DNA of 64,000 nt from Fulvimonas sp. R45 (GTDB taxonomy: Bacteria; Pseudomonadota; Gammaproteobacteria; Xanthomonadales; Rhodanobacteraceae), in contig NZ_JASERU010000002.1 of NCBI RefSeq assembly GCF_030504985.1, positions 248,001 to 312,000 on the forward strand, written 5' to 3'. A program made the translations under genes and the position numbers. This document shows positions 7,972-18,600 of this stretch, in pieces. Under the pieces are notes generated by a model. The model searched no databases and was not told where the DNA came from. It worked only from the letters and a program-made list of their open reading frames with translations. Each line of letters starts with the position of its first letter. Position 1 is the stretch's first letter.

Positions 7972-10224
7972 TCATAGCGCCCGCCGCACCAGTTTCGCCT
8001 TGCCCGTCGCATCGCGCTGCACGGAGACGTCGTACCGCTTGCCGCGGAAATGCACGCCCTTGAGCGTGAGCGACTTCCACGCCGGTGGCAGCACCGGCGC
8101 ATACGCATCGTCGAGGCCCTTGCCGTCGATGCGCAGTCCGGTGAGGCCGTACTCCAGGCTCTGCAGGAAGCCGGCCGAGGTGGCGAGGATGTAGCCGGCG
8201 TTGTTCGCCACGGTCTCGGTGCGCACGTTGAACGGCGGCTTGAGGAAGCCGACCAGGTTGCGGGCGATCCACTGGCCCGCGCCGTGCGCGTCGCCCAGCT
8301 CGGCGGAGCCGACGGCGAGCATCACCATCATCATCTCGTTGGGGTCGTCGCCGTGGGTCTTCAGCTCGTGCAGCTGGAAGTCGAAGTCGTTGCGGCGCAC
8401 CGCCTCGCTCATCGGCAGGTCGAGGTCGGGGTACATCAGCCAGGCCAGCGAGGAACCCATCCAGGTGATCTTGTCGTGCGGCACCGAGGGGTCGAAGTCG
8501 TAGTGGCGCTGCGCGGCCGTATCGAACGGGACATACATCCGGTCGGCGATGCGCGACCACTGCGGGTCGGGCGTGGCGCCGACCTGCTTCGCCGCTTTGA
8601 CGGCGATGCGCAGCGCCTTGCGTGCGGCGGCGTTGGTGAAGGCGTCGTTGGGCACGTCGTCGTAGGCCTCGTCGGGCGAGGTGACGTGCAGGATCCCGTA
8701 GCGGTCGTGCGCCGTGTCCCAGGTGACGCGGCTGGCCCAGAAGTCGGCCACGCCGCGGATCACCGGCCAGCCGTATTGCTTCAGCCAGTCGCGGTCGCCG
8801 GTGGCGAGCCAGTACTGCCACTGCGCGATGGCGACGTCGGCGTTGACGTGGATCTCGCGGTGCACGCCTTCGGCGAAATGCGGCGTGACCACGGTGCCTT
8901 TCTGGGGATCGGATTCCCACGGGTACATCAGGCCCTTCCAGCCGTAGTGCGCCGCCTGTTCGCGTGCGGGCTGCATGGTGCGGTGGCGGAACATCACGAT
9001 CGGTTTCGCGCGCTCGGGATGCAGCAGCAGCAGCGCGGGGAACACCCACGAGTCGCTGTCCCAGAACGCGTGGCCGGCATAGTTGGGGGTAAGCGCGCAG
9101 GCGCCCATCGGCCAGGCGGTGCCGGTGGTGGTGTTGGACAGCAGGTAGTAGAGGTCCGAGTGCACCGCCTTCTGCACGGCGGGGTCGCCGTCGACCACGA
9201 TGTCGGATTGCCAAAGCTGGTGCCACGCGGCCCGGTGGCGCGCGAGCAGGGCGTCGAAGCCGGTCGCGCGCGCCTGCGTGGCGAGCGCGAGGTCGGCCTT
9301 CGCGTCGCCGCCCCAGCCGTCGCGCGAGAGGGCGACGTACTTGGTGAAGGCGTAGGTATGGCCCTGTTCGACGTGCACCACGAGGTCGAGCGAGAGCCGG
9401 TACGGCCCTTTCGAGAGTTTCGCGCTCTTCACCTCGATGCCGGCCGGCAGCTGCAGCGCGGCGGCCTCGGCCATCGCCAGGCCCTGCTCGGCGCGGCCGT
9501 CCAGCCACAGCGTCAGCGCCTTGGCGTCGCCGTCGTCCGACAGCACCCGCGTGTAGCCGGGATACCACACCGGTGCGCGGTCGGGCGTGGGCACCGGCTT
9601 GTTGCCGAGGTCCTGGCCGCTGGCGATCACCGCGGCGATCATCTGGTCGCCGGTGAGTTTGGCAATCGGAAAGCGCGGCTGGTGTTCCGACCACAGGCGG
9701 ATCGGGAAGGCCAGCTGTACGTCGCCGCTGAATTGCGGCGTGATGCTGAAGCGCACCGCGGCCAGGTGCGGGTCGGCCTGGCTGACGAAGCTGGTCACCT
9801 CGACGTCGGTGGCCTTGTTGGCGTAGTCGAAGCGGTAGCGCGTAGCCAGCGTGGCGTCGTGCATGTCCAGCGTCTGCGCGTAGCCGGCGAAGATCTTCGC
9901 GTCGAGCCGGGTCGAGTTCAGCCAGCCGCCGCCGGGGTTGTAGTCGATCTCGTTCCAGCCGGGGACCGCCGCGGGGCGCGCGATGTCGTCCTTCGCGTAG
10001 TCCATGAAGGCGACCATGTAGCTGCGGTCCGGTTCGGTGCCGCGCGGCGAGGTCATCACGGAGAAGTAGCCGTTGGCCAGGTAGCTCGGGAAATAGCTGC
10101 CGAAATCCTGCGCGGTGGCGGTGAGCCGGAAGCTGGCGTCGGTGCCGTCCGCAATGGCATGGCCGGACGGCAGCAGCAGGACGAGGGCGAGGGCGGCAAG
10201 CAGTCGGCGTGGGCGGGTCGGCAT
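7972..10224 (-). CDS. Secreted GH65 family glycoside hydrolase (alpha-glucoside hydrolase)
   Basis: Protein of 750 residues with a signal peptide (cleavage after AIA near 25). The (alpha/alpha)6 barrel carries the GH65 landmark GHAFWDSDSW near the middle and the general acid Glu in VTSPDEAYDD, equivalent to VTGPDEY of phosphorylases. No HDSTLS phosphate-binding loop could be found, so it looks like an inverting hydrolase such as acid trehalase, kojibiose hydrolase or the glucosyl-galactosyl-hydroxylysine glucosidase group rather than a phosphorylase. It would release glucose outside the cytoplasm. It lies 24 bases downstream of the sulfatase gene. Linkage specificity cannot be read from sequence. 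Confidence 0.8.
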   Translation of the reverse strand: MPTRPRRLLAALALVLLLPSGHAIADGTDASFRLTATAQDFGSYFPSYLANGYFSVMTSPRGTEPDRSYMVAFMDYAKDDIARPAAVPGWNEIDYNPGGGWLNSTRLDAKIFAGYAQTLDMHDATLATRYRFDYANKATDVEVTSFVSQADPHLAAVRFSITPQFSGDVQLAFPIRLWSEHQPRFPIAKLTGDQMIAAVIASGQDLGNKPVPTPDRAPVWYPGYTRVLSDDGDAKALTLWLDGRAEQGLAMAEAAALQLPAGIEVKSAKLSKGPYRLSLDLVVHVEQGHTYAFTKYVALSRDGWGGDAKADLALATQARATGFDALLARHRAAWHQLWQSDIVVDGDPAVQKAVHSDLYYLLSNTTTGTAWPMGACALTPNYAGHAFWDSDSWVFPALLLLHPERAKPIVMFRHRTMQPAREQAAHYGWKGLMYPWESDPQKGTVVTPHFAEGVHREIHVNADVAIAQWQYWLATGDRDWLKQYGWPVIRGVADFWASRVTWDTAHDRYGILHVTSPDEAYDDVPNDAFTNAAARKALRIAVKAAKQVGATPDPQWSRIADRMYVPFDTAAQRHYDFDPSVPHDKITWMGSSLAWLMYPDLDLPMSEAVRRNDFDFQLHELKTHGDDPNEMMMVMLAVGSAELGDAHGAGQWIARNLVGFLKPPFNVRTETVANNAGYILATSAGFLQSLEYGLTGLRIDGKGLDDAYAPVLPPAWKSLTLKGVHFRGKRYDVSVQRDATGKAKLVRRAL

Positions 10225-10248
10225 GGTCTCGGCCTTGTGGATGACGGT

Positions 10249-11601
10249 TCAGTGCGCGGGGCCGTACGGGTCGGTGACGCCGTCCATCCAGGGATCGTGG
10301 GTGGCGATGCGCCATGCGGCCAGTTGTGCGCGCAGCTCGTGCAGCACGGCGGCGTGCGCGGGGTCGCCGGCGAGGTTGGCCACCTCGTCGGGATCGGCGG
10401 CGAGGTCGTACAGCTCCTCGGCGGGGCGGTGCAGGAACGCGTCCAGCGTGCGCCGGCCGAGCCGGGCGCCGGGCGTGGCGAGGATCGCCCGCCAGCTCGG
10501 CGAACCCGCCACGTCGCCCGCCACCGGCACGGCGAGCGCGGGCTCCAGGTTGAGGAAGTAGCTGTGGCCGCGCGTGCGCACCGAGCGCACCGGGTAGTAC
10601 TGCTGGATCTCGTGGAAGCTGCGGGTGGCGAACACGCGGTCCCAGCCGGCCGGGTCGGGCGTCTCCAGGATAGTCAGCAGCGAGCGCCCGGGCAGCGGCG
10701 CGTAGCGGTAGTCGGCGGGCGCCGCCACACCGGCCCAGTCGAGCAGGGTGGGCGCGATGTCCACCCAGCTCACCATCGCGCGGCAGCGCAGGTTGCCGGC
10801 GCGTCGTTGCGGCGAGCGCACGATCAGTGGCAGGTGGATGCCTTCGCGGTAGAGGTTGTCCTTGGCGCCGGGGAAGGCGCGGCCGTGGTCGCTGAGGTAG
10901 ACCACCAGGGTGTCGTCGGCGTGGCCGGCGGCGGCGAGTTCGGCGAGCATCAGGCCCACGCCGCGGTCGAGCCGGCTCACCGCCTCGCCGTATTGCGCGA
11001 GGTCCTCGCGCACCGCGGGCAGGTCAGGCAGGTGCGGCGGGACGCGCACGTCGGCAGGCGCGTAGCGGCGGCGCGGCACCTCCGGCCAGTCGCGGGTGTT
11101 GGCGAACTGCGTGGCGTCGCCGGCGCGGTGCGGGTCGCTGTAGCCGATGGTGAGGAAGAACGGGCGGTCGCCCTGCGCACGAATCCAGCGGCCGGCCTCG
11201 TGCGCCATCGCGGCCACGTCGCGGTGGCCCGGGCGCTCGGGCAGCAGCCAGGCGTCGTAGCCGAGCAGGATCTCGGGCTTCACGTGCAGCTTGCCGACGA
11301 TGGTGGTGGCGTAACCGGCCTGCCTGAGCATCCACGGCAGCGTCTTCACGTCGTCGCGCAGCGAGAAGTTGTGCACGTCGTGCGACAGCCCGTACATGCC
11401 GTTGGTGTGCGCGTAGAGTCCCGTATACAGCGTGGCGCGGCTGGAACTGCACGAGGAGACCGCGGCGTAGGCCTCGGTGAACAGCGTGCCCTCGCCGGCC
11501 AGCCGGTCGAGCGCGGGCGTGTGCACCGCGCCGCCGGCGCAGCCCAGGTCGTAGCCGTGGTCGTCGGCCACCATCAGCAGCACGTTGCGCGGGGCGCTCA
11601 C
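10249..11601 (-). CDS. SGSH-like type I sulfatase, no signal peptide, CSSSR motif
   Basis: Predicted sulfatase of 450 residues in the N-sulfoglucosamine sulfohydrolase group: VADDHG (metal), SSCSSSRATLYTG (formylglycine site), GKLHVKPE, and YLSDHGRAF with a later Lys. The MYGLSHDVHNF stretch resembles SGSH. The formylglycine cysteine is followed by S-S-S-R, so the proline of the usual C-x-P-x-R is replaced by serine. There is no signal peptide, unlike most periplasmic sulfatases, so it appears cytosolic and would act after import. GTG 11601 overlaps the MFS stop codon by four bases (GTGA), indicating translational coupling. It may act on a sulfated sugar or, if not matured, on another phosphate/sulfate ester. 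Confidence 0.8.
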   Translation of the reverse strand: MSAPRNVLLMVADDHGYDLGCAGGAVHTPALDRLAGEGTLFTEAYAAVSSCSSSRATLYTGLYAHTNGMYGLSHDVHNFSLRDDVKTLPWMLRQAGYATTIVGKLHVKPEILLGYDAWLLPERPGHRDVAAMAHEAGRWIRAQGDRPFFLTIGYSDPHRAGDATQFANTRDWPEVPRRRYAPADVRVPPHLPDLPAVREDLAQYGEAVSRLDRGVGLMLAELAAAGHADDTLVVYLSDHGRAFPGAKDNLYREGIHLPLIVRSPQRRAGNLRCRAMVSWVDIAPTLLDWAGVAAPADYRYAPLPGRSLLTILETPDPAGWDRVFATRSFHEIQQYYPVRSVRTRGHSYFLNLEPALAVPVAGDVAGSPSWRAILATPGARLGRRTLDAFLHRPAEELYDLAADPDEVANLAGDPAHAAVLHELRAQLAAWRIATHDPWMDGVTDPYGPAH

Positions 11602-12860
11602 GGCGTCTCCCCGGCCATCGCCACGCCGGGCGGCACGCCGTCCACCTTGCGCTTGAAGAAAAACAGGCTCACCAGCATCAGCGAGATCGGCACCAGCGAG
11701 AAGTAGAAGGCATGGATGCCGCCGAAGCCGGCGAACACCCGTGCGGTGACGTAGGAGCCGGTGGTGCCGCCCAGCGCCGAGACCACCACGATCAGGCCGG
11801 TCATCGCCGCGTGCATCGGCTTGGGCAGCGAGCTCAGCGAGACCGAGTTGATGACCGGGTAGATCGGGCCCATCAGCAGGCCGAGCAGCGGGATCAGGTA
11901 GGCCGCCAGCGGCGCGTGGAACCAGTCCACGCCCGGCCGCGCCGCCACGCCGTGGGCCAGCGGCAGGGCCACGACCACCAGCGCGGCCATGCCGATCACG
12001 CAGGCGTTCAGCAGCGCGTACCAGTGCACCCGGCGCAGCGCCAGCACGGCGAGGAAGCGGCCCAGCCCGATCATGCCGGCGAGGATGCTGGCGAACTGGA
12101 TGCTCATCGCGTTCGGCAGCTTCAGCACCTCGTTGTTGAAGGTGGGCAGCCAGGTGCCGAAGCTCTGCTCGATCATCGGGTACAGGAACACCGAGACCAG
12201 GAACACGTAGACCAGCGGGCGCGCCAGCAGCCGCGCCATCTCCAGCATCGCGTCGGTGCTGGAGCGGTTGTGGCCGTGCAGGTGCGCGGCGCTTTCGTCC
12301 AGCCGCGCGCTGGCGAGCAGCAGCAGGGTGACGGCGCACAGCCCGGCCAGCGTCCAGTACACGTTGAGCCAGGCGGGGTCGGCCGGGTTGGCGGGATCGA
12401 CGTACAGGCTGAACAGCCAGTTGCCGCCCAGCACGCCGACCATGAACAGGCCCTCGATGGTGTTGGTGAGCCGGCCGTGCGCGGCCTTGTCGGCGGTGAG
12501 CAGGCCGATCGAGGAATACACGCCGACCTTGGTCAGCGCGAACGAGAAGCCGACGCTGGCGAACAGCAGCCGCGTGGTAAGGAAACCCGGATGCAGCGGC
12601 ATCATCACGCAGGCGACGCCGACGATCGCCAGGGCCAGCATCATCGAGCGCCGGTAGCCCATCAGCGGCAGGAACGAGGCGACCGCGAACGAGGCCACCG
12701 CGATGGTGAGGTCCTTGTAGCGTTCCAGCGCGCTGGCTTCCGGCTTGTCGATGCCGAAGCTGGCGATCGACTGCAGGATCACCGTGCCCACGCTGTTGAG
12801 CAGGATGGCGAAGACCATGTAGATCAGGGCCAGCGCGACGATGATGCGGAATCGGTTCAT
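11598..12860 (-). CDS. MFS sugar permease (FHS/fucose-permease-like)
   Basis: Inner-membrane carrier of 420 residues with about 12 hydrophobic helices and charged loops, for example the basic GYRRS loop between helices 2 and 3. The layout fits major-facilitator sugar:H+ symporters of the fucose-permease group. Start ATG 12860 precedes the first helix directly. It overlaps the sulfatase start by four bases and lies about 200 bases downstream of the TonB receptor, so the two probably form an outer- and inner-membrane uptake pair. The substrate is inferred to be the glucoside handled by the adjacent GH65 and GH37 enzymes. Confidence 0.8.
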   Translation of the reverse strand: MNRFRIIVALALIYMVFAILLNSVGTVILQSIASFGIDKPEASALERYKDLTIAVASFAVASFLPLMGYRRSMMLALAIVGVACVMMPLHPGFLTTRLLFASVGFSFALTKVGVYSSIGLLTADKAAHGRLTNTIEGLFMVGVLGGNWLFSLYVDPANPADPAWLNVYWTLAGLCAVTLLLLASARLDESAAHLHGHNRSSTDAMLEMARLLARPLVYVFLVSVFLYPMIEQSFGTWLPTFNNEVLKLPNAMSIQFASILAGMIGLGRFLAVLALRRVHWYALLNACVIGMAALVVVALPLAHGVAARPGVDWFHAPLAAYLIPLLGLLMGPIYPVINSVSLSSLPKPMHAAMTGLIVVVSALGGTTGSYVTARVFAGFGGIHAFYFSLVPISLMLVSLFFFKRKVDGVPPGVAMAGETP

Positions 12861-13057
12861 GCGGCATTGCCTGCGGATGGGGCTGCGGCGGCCTGTGGGT
12901 GGCGGGGCCGTGTCGCTCGCCACCGCGGCCCACGATGGCACGCGGCGGGTGCCGCGGCCACTCCATGCCAACCCGGCCTGCCGGATACCGAGGGTTATCC
13001 GGCAGGCGCGACGGCGTCCCGGGGAGGTGGGGCGCCGCGGGTCAGCGTGCTGTGAAC

Positions 13058-15595
13058 TCAGAACTGGTACTTCGCCTGCAGGTTGTACTCGTGCCCTTCC
13101 AGCGGGCGAGCCAGGATCACCCCGGTGGAACCCGCGGCCGAACCGGCAATGCGCGAGTTCGACTCGGTCAGGCCCAGCGCGTTGGTGACGTTGGAGCCGA
13201 GCAGGGTGAACACCCAGTGTGGGCCGTAGTTGTACTGCGCGCCGATGTTGAAGTCGTTGTAGCTGCCCAGCTCCTGCAGGCCGGTCTGGTCTTGGGTGTG
13301 GTCGCCCACGTGCTCCCAGGTCGCCCACAGGCGCAGGTCGCCGTAGGCCGTGGGGATGCGGAACATCGGCGTCAGGCGGAACTGGAACTTCGGCTGGCGC
13401 TGCAGCTGCTGGCCGTTGATGTTGGTATAGAAGATGCCGTCGAGGCCGGAGAACGCCACGTTGCCCTTGAAGTGGGAGTAGTGGCCGTCCATCCAGTCGC
13501 CCAGCCAGGTCACCGAGAAGATCTGGTTCGGCGTGCTGGCACGCACGATGAAGTCGATGCCCTTGGTATCCGAGCCGTAGGTGGTCTTGCTGCCGAACGG
13601 CACGCCGAACGACGAGGGCTGGTACACCAGGCCGTCGAACTGGCGGTGGTAGAACGAGACGTCGGCGCTGAACTGCGGCAGCTCGTACTTGTAGCCCAGC
13701 TCGAAGTTCTGGATCTTCAGCAGCGGCGGCGTGTCGCCGGTGACGCTGCCGCGCAGGTCGTCGAAGCTGTTGAAGTGCGCGCCCTTGTTGGCGCGCGCGT
13801 ACAGCGCCATGTTGTCCTGCAGCTTGTAGGTGGCGCCCAGCGTCCACGAGGTGTGGGTCTTGTCGTAGTCGGTGCGCGTGGTGGTGCCGTTGCACATCGA
13901 GACACTGTTGTCGTAGAGCGTGTACGCATTGCCGTCGATGTTGACGTTCGACAGGTTGCACACGTCGTTGCGCGCGTCCTCGTTCTCCACTCGCACCGAG
14001 GCGTCGAGCAGCCACTGGCCGGTCTTCCACGAGTCGGACAGGTAGAACGCCTTGTTGGTGGCCTCGCCGTTCTCGGTGATGTTGAAGCCGCCGTTGTAGA
14101 TCAGGCCCTGCGCGTCGGTGACGTAGTAGGTCTTCCCGCCCTGCACGTAGCTCACCGCGATCGGCGTGGCGTTCGGCGTGTTGGTCATCAGCATCGGGTT
14201 GCCGAGCGACCAGCGGTCATTGTCGGTGTAGTGCGCCAGGTACAGGCCGGCGGTCAGCGTGTTGCCGTCGAACAGTTCCTTGCTGATGCGGAAGTCGTTG
14301 ATCGCACTCTTCAGGTTCTTGTGGATGTGCCACCAGCCCTGGCTGATCACGTCGGCGTTCGGGTCGGTGACGAGGCCCGAGCCGTTGGTGTAGCTGGCGG
14401 TGTATACGGCCCCGGCCGGGACGTTGCCGTCGGGATAGGTGCCGCCGGCGTTTTCCCAGCTGCTCAGCGTCTGCGGGTTGGAGCCGGAGAACAGCGCGTT
14501 GGTGTCCATGTTGCCGCCGTCGACCAGGAACTTGTCGCTCAGCGTCCAGCCGTTGCCGAAGTCCCAGTCGTAGTTGCCGCCGAAGAAGGCGAGCTTGGCG
14601 CCGCGGCCATTCGCCAGGTTGGCGTCGGTGCCGCCGCCCGGATAGCTCTCCAGGTGCACGTGCTGCATCGCCCGGCTGTAGTAGGTGTCGGTCAGCGGGT
14701 CGAAGCCGGGGTAGGATGAGAATTGGCCGGAGCCGGTCTGGATCAGCGGGATCGGCGTGATGAACTGGTTGCGGTCGTTCAGGCCGCGCGCCCACAGCAC
14801 CAGCGAGCCGCTGTCCCAGTCGCGGGTCAGCGTGGCGGTGAGCTGGCCGCCCTTGTCGGACGGGTACTGCGGATCGCGCACGCCGTCGGAGGTGCGCCAG
14901 AAGCCGCCCACGCTGCCGTACCAGCCCTCGGCCAGCTTGAAGCCGTAGAAGCCGTCGATGCGCTTGAGGTTCTCGGTGCCGTAGGTCACGCCGAGGCTGC
15001 CTGACGGCGTGTCGGTGCCCTGCTTGAGGATGTAGTTGGAGGTCAGGCCGATCTGGCCGTCGCCGAACACCACCGAGGGGCCGCCCTGCAGGATTTCCAC
15101 GTGGTCGACGGTATCGTCCAGGCGGAACATCGAACTTTGCTCGAAGAACGACAGCGAGGGCATGCCGTACAGCGGCGTGCCCATGATCTGGTTGGTATAG
15201 AACGGCGCGTCGCCGCCACCCGGGAAGCCGGCGATCTCGATGTTGGCGCCGGTCTGGCCGCCGGTGGATTCCGGCCACACGCCGGGCGAGAGCTTCAGCA
15301 GGTCGGCCGCGCTGCGCGGGTTGGCCACCTGGATCTGGGCGGCGGTGGCGGTGGTGATCGAGTAGCTGGCGTCGATCTTGCGCACGCCGCCGTTGGTGGC
15401 CACGCCGGTGACCACCACCTGCTCCAGGTTCTGCGCCTTCTTGTTGGGGCCCGCCTTCTTCGCGGTGGCATGGTTCGTCGCGGCCTGCGCCTGGGCTGGC
15501 GCCTGCGCGTCATCCTGGGCGTAGGCGACGCCCGTCATCAGCGTGGCGGCGATCGCCGCCGATAGCGTGAGCCTGCTCAATTGCTTGCTGTTCAT
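13058..15595 (-). CDS. TonB-dependent outer-membrane receptor of the sugar island
   Basis: Protein of 845 residues. A signal peptide (cleavage after AYA near 26) is followed by an Ala/Gln/Lys-rich linker and a TonB-box-like EQVVVTG. The plug domain contains RSAADLLKLSPGV and VEILQGGPSVVFGD, and the long barrel ends in the C-terminal aromatic F of YNLQAKYQF, needed for barrel insertion. GGGGAG-like SD lies eight bases before ATG 15595. It should transport the locus glycan across the outer membrane using TonB energy. Internal cysteines (NDVCNLS, SMCNG) could form a loop disulfide. It lies downstream of the GH65-PGM gene and is presumably controlled by the same LacI operator. Confidence 0.85.
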   Translation of the reverse strand: MNSKQLSRLTLSAAIAATLMTGVAYAQDDAQAPAQAQAATNHATAKKAGPNKKAQNLEQVVVTGVATNGGVRKIDASYSITTATAAQIQVANPRSAADLLKLSPGVWPESTGGQTGANIEIAGFPGGGDAPFYTNQIMGTPLYGMPSLSFFEQSSMFRLDDTVDHVEILQGGPSVVFGDGQIGLTSNYILKQGTDTPSGSLGVTYGTENLKRIDGFYGFKLAEGWYGSVGGFWRTSDGVRDPQYPSDKGGQLTATLTRDWDSGSLVLWARGLNDRNQFITPIPLIQTGSGQFSSYPGFDPLTDTYYSRAMQHVHLESYPGGGTDANLANGRGAKLAFFGGNYDWDFGNGWTLSDKFLVDGGNMDTNALFSGSNPQTLSSWENAGGTYPDGNVPAGAVYTASYTNGSGLVTDPNADVISQGWWHIHKNLKSAINDFRISKELFDGNTLTAGLYLAHYTDNDRWSLGNPMLMTNTPNATPIAVSYVQGGKTYYVTDAQGLIYNGGFNITENGEATNKAFYLSDSWKTGQWLLDASVRVENEDARNDVCNLSNVNIDGNAYTLYDNSVSMCNGTTTRTDYDKTHTSWTLGATYKLQDNMALYARANKGAHFNSFDDLRGSVTGDTPPLLKIQNFELGYKYELPQFSADVSFYHRQFDGLVYQPSSFGVPFGSKTTYGSDTKGIDFIVRASTPNQIFSVTWLGDWMDGHYSHFKGNVAFSGLDGIFYTNINGQQLQRQPKFQFRLTPMFRIPTAYGDLRLWATWEHVGDHTQDQTGLQELGSYNDFNIGAQYNYGPHWVFTLLGSNVTNALGLTESNSRIAGSAAGSTGVILARPLEGHEYNLQAKYQF

Positions 15596-15660
15596 TGCGT
15601 TACTCCCCACCGTTCGTTTGTGATGGCGCGGTCGCCCGCGCCGCTTGACCGCTTATGTCG

Positions 15661-18600
15661 TCATGCCGATGTCGCGAATTGCCCGATGTCGAACGCGGCG
15701 ATGTCCGGCAGCTGCCGGTCCGCCTCGGCCAGGGCCGGGCCGCTGCCGATGCCGACCGCCGCCATGCCGGCGGCGTGGATGGCGGCGACGCCGGCGGCAG
15801 CGTCTTCCACGCCGAGGCAGTCGGCAGGGGTGAGCCCCAGGCCGGCCGCGGCGGCGAGGAAAATCTCCGGATCGGGCTTGGCGCGCGCGATGCGCCCGGC
15901 GTCGACCACGTAGTCGAACAGCCCGGCGATGCCGAGCCGTTCCAGCAGCAGCGGGGCGTTGCGGCTGGCCGAGGCCAGCGCCGTCTTCAGGCCGGCGCGG
16001 CGTACCGATTCCACCGCGGCGCGCGCGCCGGGCAGCAGGTGGCCGGGGCCGAAGCGCTCGATCTGCTCGCGGTAGTAGGCGTTCTTGCGCGCGGCCAGCG
16101 CCTCCTTCTCGGCCTCGGTATAGACCCGCGGCGAACGCTCCAGCAGGATCTCCAGCGAGGCGCGGCGGTCCACGCCCTTCAGGCGTTCGCCGACGGCGTC
16201 GTCGAACGGCAGGCCGATCTCGTCGGCGAGCTTCTTCCACGCCGCGTGGTGCACCGTGGCGGTGTCGGCGAGCACGCCGTCGAGGTCGAACACCACCGCC
16301 TTGAACGGCTGCGGGAAGCGCGTGCGGCCGGACAGCGGCAGCACCGCCGGCCGGCCGGCGTGCAGGGTCAGCGCGCGGCCGTGGTGGCGGATCGCCAGCG
16401 GCTCGCCGTCGAGCAGGGTGTATTCCGCGCAGCCGGCGTGCACCGCCACGCGCAGCTGCCGCCCGCGCCAGCGCAGGCCGAAGCGGTAGCCGCGCCAGGC
16501 GGCGGGCAGGGTGGGCGCGAACGCGAGCGTGCCGTCGTGGCAGCGCAGGCCACCGAAACCCCAGGCCAGGCCCATCCAACTGCCGCCCATCGCGGCCAGG
16601 TGCACGCCGTGGGCGGTGTTGCCGTGCAGGTCGTCCAGGTCCACCCGCAGTGCTTCCCGGAAGTAGCGCCAGGCCTTGTCGGCATGGCCCACCTCGGCGG
16701 CGACGATGCCGAAGGTGGAGGCCGACAGGGTGGAGTCGTGCACGGTGACGCCTTCGTAATAGTCGAAGTTGCGGCGCTTGGCGGCGCGGTCGGCATAGTC
16801 GCCGGCGAGCACGAAGGCCTGCAGCACGTCGGCCTGCTTGCAGACCTGATGGCGGTAGATCGTCAGCGGGTGCAGGCGCAGCAGCAGCGGGCCGTGCCGC
16901 GTCGCGTCGCGCAGCGCGTCGGGCAGGCGCGGCTTGTCGAGGAAGGTGTCGTCCTGCGGGAAGACCTGCAGGCGCGCGTCCACCGGCAGGTACATCGCGT
17001 CGGCGGCGCGGCGCCAGGCGTCCACCTCGTCGCCGCCCAGCGCGATGCGCGCGGCCAGCGCGGCCCAGTCGGCAGGATGCTCGCGCGCCAGCCAGTCGGC
17101 GGTCGCGGCGGCGTGGCGCAGGTGCCGCTGCGCCATGCGGTTGGTGTAGTGGTTGTTGTCGACCAGCGCGGTGTACTCGTCCGGCCCGGTGACCTGGCGG
17201 ATGCAGAAGGCGCCGCCTTGGCGCGGGCTGTAGTGGCCGGCCTCCAGCCACAGCCGCGCGGTCTCGACCAGCATCTCGGCGCCGCCGTCGAGCAGCAGGC
17301 CGGTGTCGCCGGTGGCGTCCACGTACAGCCGCAGGGCGAAGGCGATCGCGGCGTTGATGTGGTACTGCGCCGAGCCGCTGGGGAAGTAGGCGGAGCATTC
17401 GTCGCCGCCGATGGTGCGCCACGGGTACAGCGCGCCACGGGCGTGGTTCATCTCGCGGGCATGGGCGCGGGCGCGTTCCAGCATGCGCACGCGGTATTCG
17501 AGCATGCCTCGCGCCAGTTCCGGCGCGAGGCAGGCCAGCGCCGGCAGCACGAAGGCTTCGGCGTCCCAGAAGTAGTGGCCCTCGTAGCCCTCGCCGGTGA
17601 GGCTCTTGGCGGCGGCGCTGCCGCGGCCGTCGGGCGCGGTGGACTGGCGCAGGTGGAACAGGTTCACCCGCAGCGCCAGCTCGGCGGCGGGGTCGCCGTC
17701 GATGGCGAGGTCGGCGGCGCGCCAGAAGGCGGCGCAGGCCTCGGCCTGGCGTTCCAGGTGGCGGTCGAAGGATTGCTCCAGCGCCTGCGCCAGCGTGGCG
17801 GCGGCGGCGTCGAGCAGGACCGTCTCGGCGATGTCCTCGCCCGGCTCGCTCCAGGCGTAGGCGACGTACTTCTCCAGCGTCGCGCAGTCGCCCGGCGCCA
17901 GCGTGGCGACGTAGCGCTGGCGCGCGCCATGGGCGTCGGTGTCGGCCGCTTCGAAGGCCAGCGCGGCGCCGGGCAGGCGGTGGCGCTGCGTGCAGGCCAG
18001 CCGGATGCCGCTGCGGCGGGTGGACTGGCAGACGCTGGCGGCCGCGGCGTCGGCGCTGGCGCCGGTGAGGCTCAGGCCGCCGTCGACGCGCGCGCCGATG
18101 CGCGGGTCGTCGCCCTGGCCGGCGGCGGCGTTGTCGGCGGCCAGCACGGAATCCAGCGCCAGCGGGCCGCGGTAGTCGAGCGAGCGCACGCGGTAGCGGA
18201 TGCACAGCAGGCCGGGTGCACGCCACGGCACGATGCGCTCGGCCTCCACCTGCACCGTGGCTCCGGCCGGCGAGCGCCAGCGCAGGCGCCGGTTCAGGGC
18301 GCCCGCGCGCAGGTCCAGCGCCTGTTCGAAGTCCAGCCATTCGCCCGCCGCCAGGTCCACCGGCTGGCCGTCCAGCCACAGCGCGATGCGGGTGCCGTCG
18401 GCCACCGGCAGGCGGGTGTCGGTGTGGCGGGCGAAGCCGGGGAAGCGCTCGTGGTATTCGATCGGGGTGCGTTCCCACACGCCGGTGAGGAAGCTGCCCT
18501 GGCTGGGGCTGGGGGCTTCCTCCAGCCCGCCGCGCACGCCCAGCGTGCCGTTGGCCAGGGCGAACAGGCTCTCGTGGTGGGCGGCGCGGGTCGGGTCGTG

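Noticed and set aside
8050-11706. 1218-codon plus-strand open frame
   Set aside because: Antisense to the GH65 and sulfatase genes, low-complexity His/Gln/Arg/Val composition, no signal peptide or motif.
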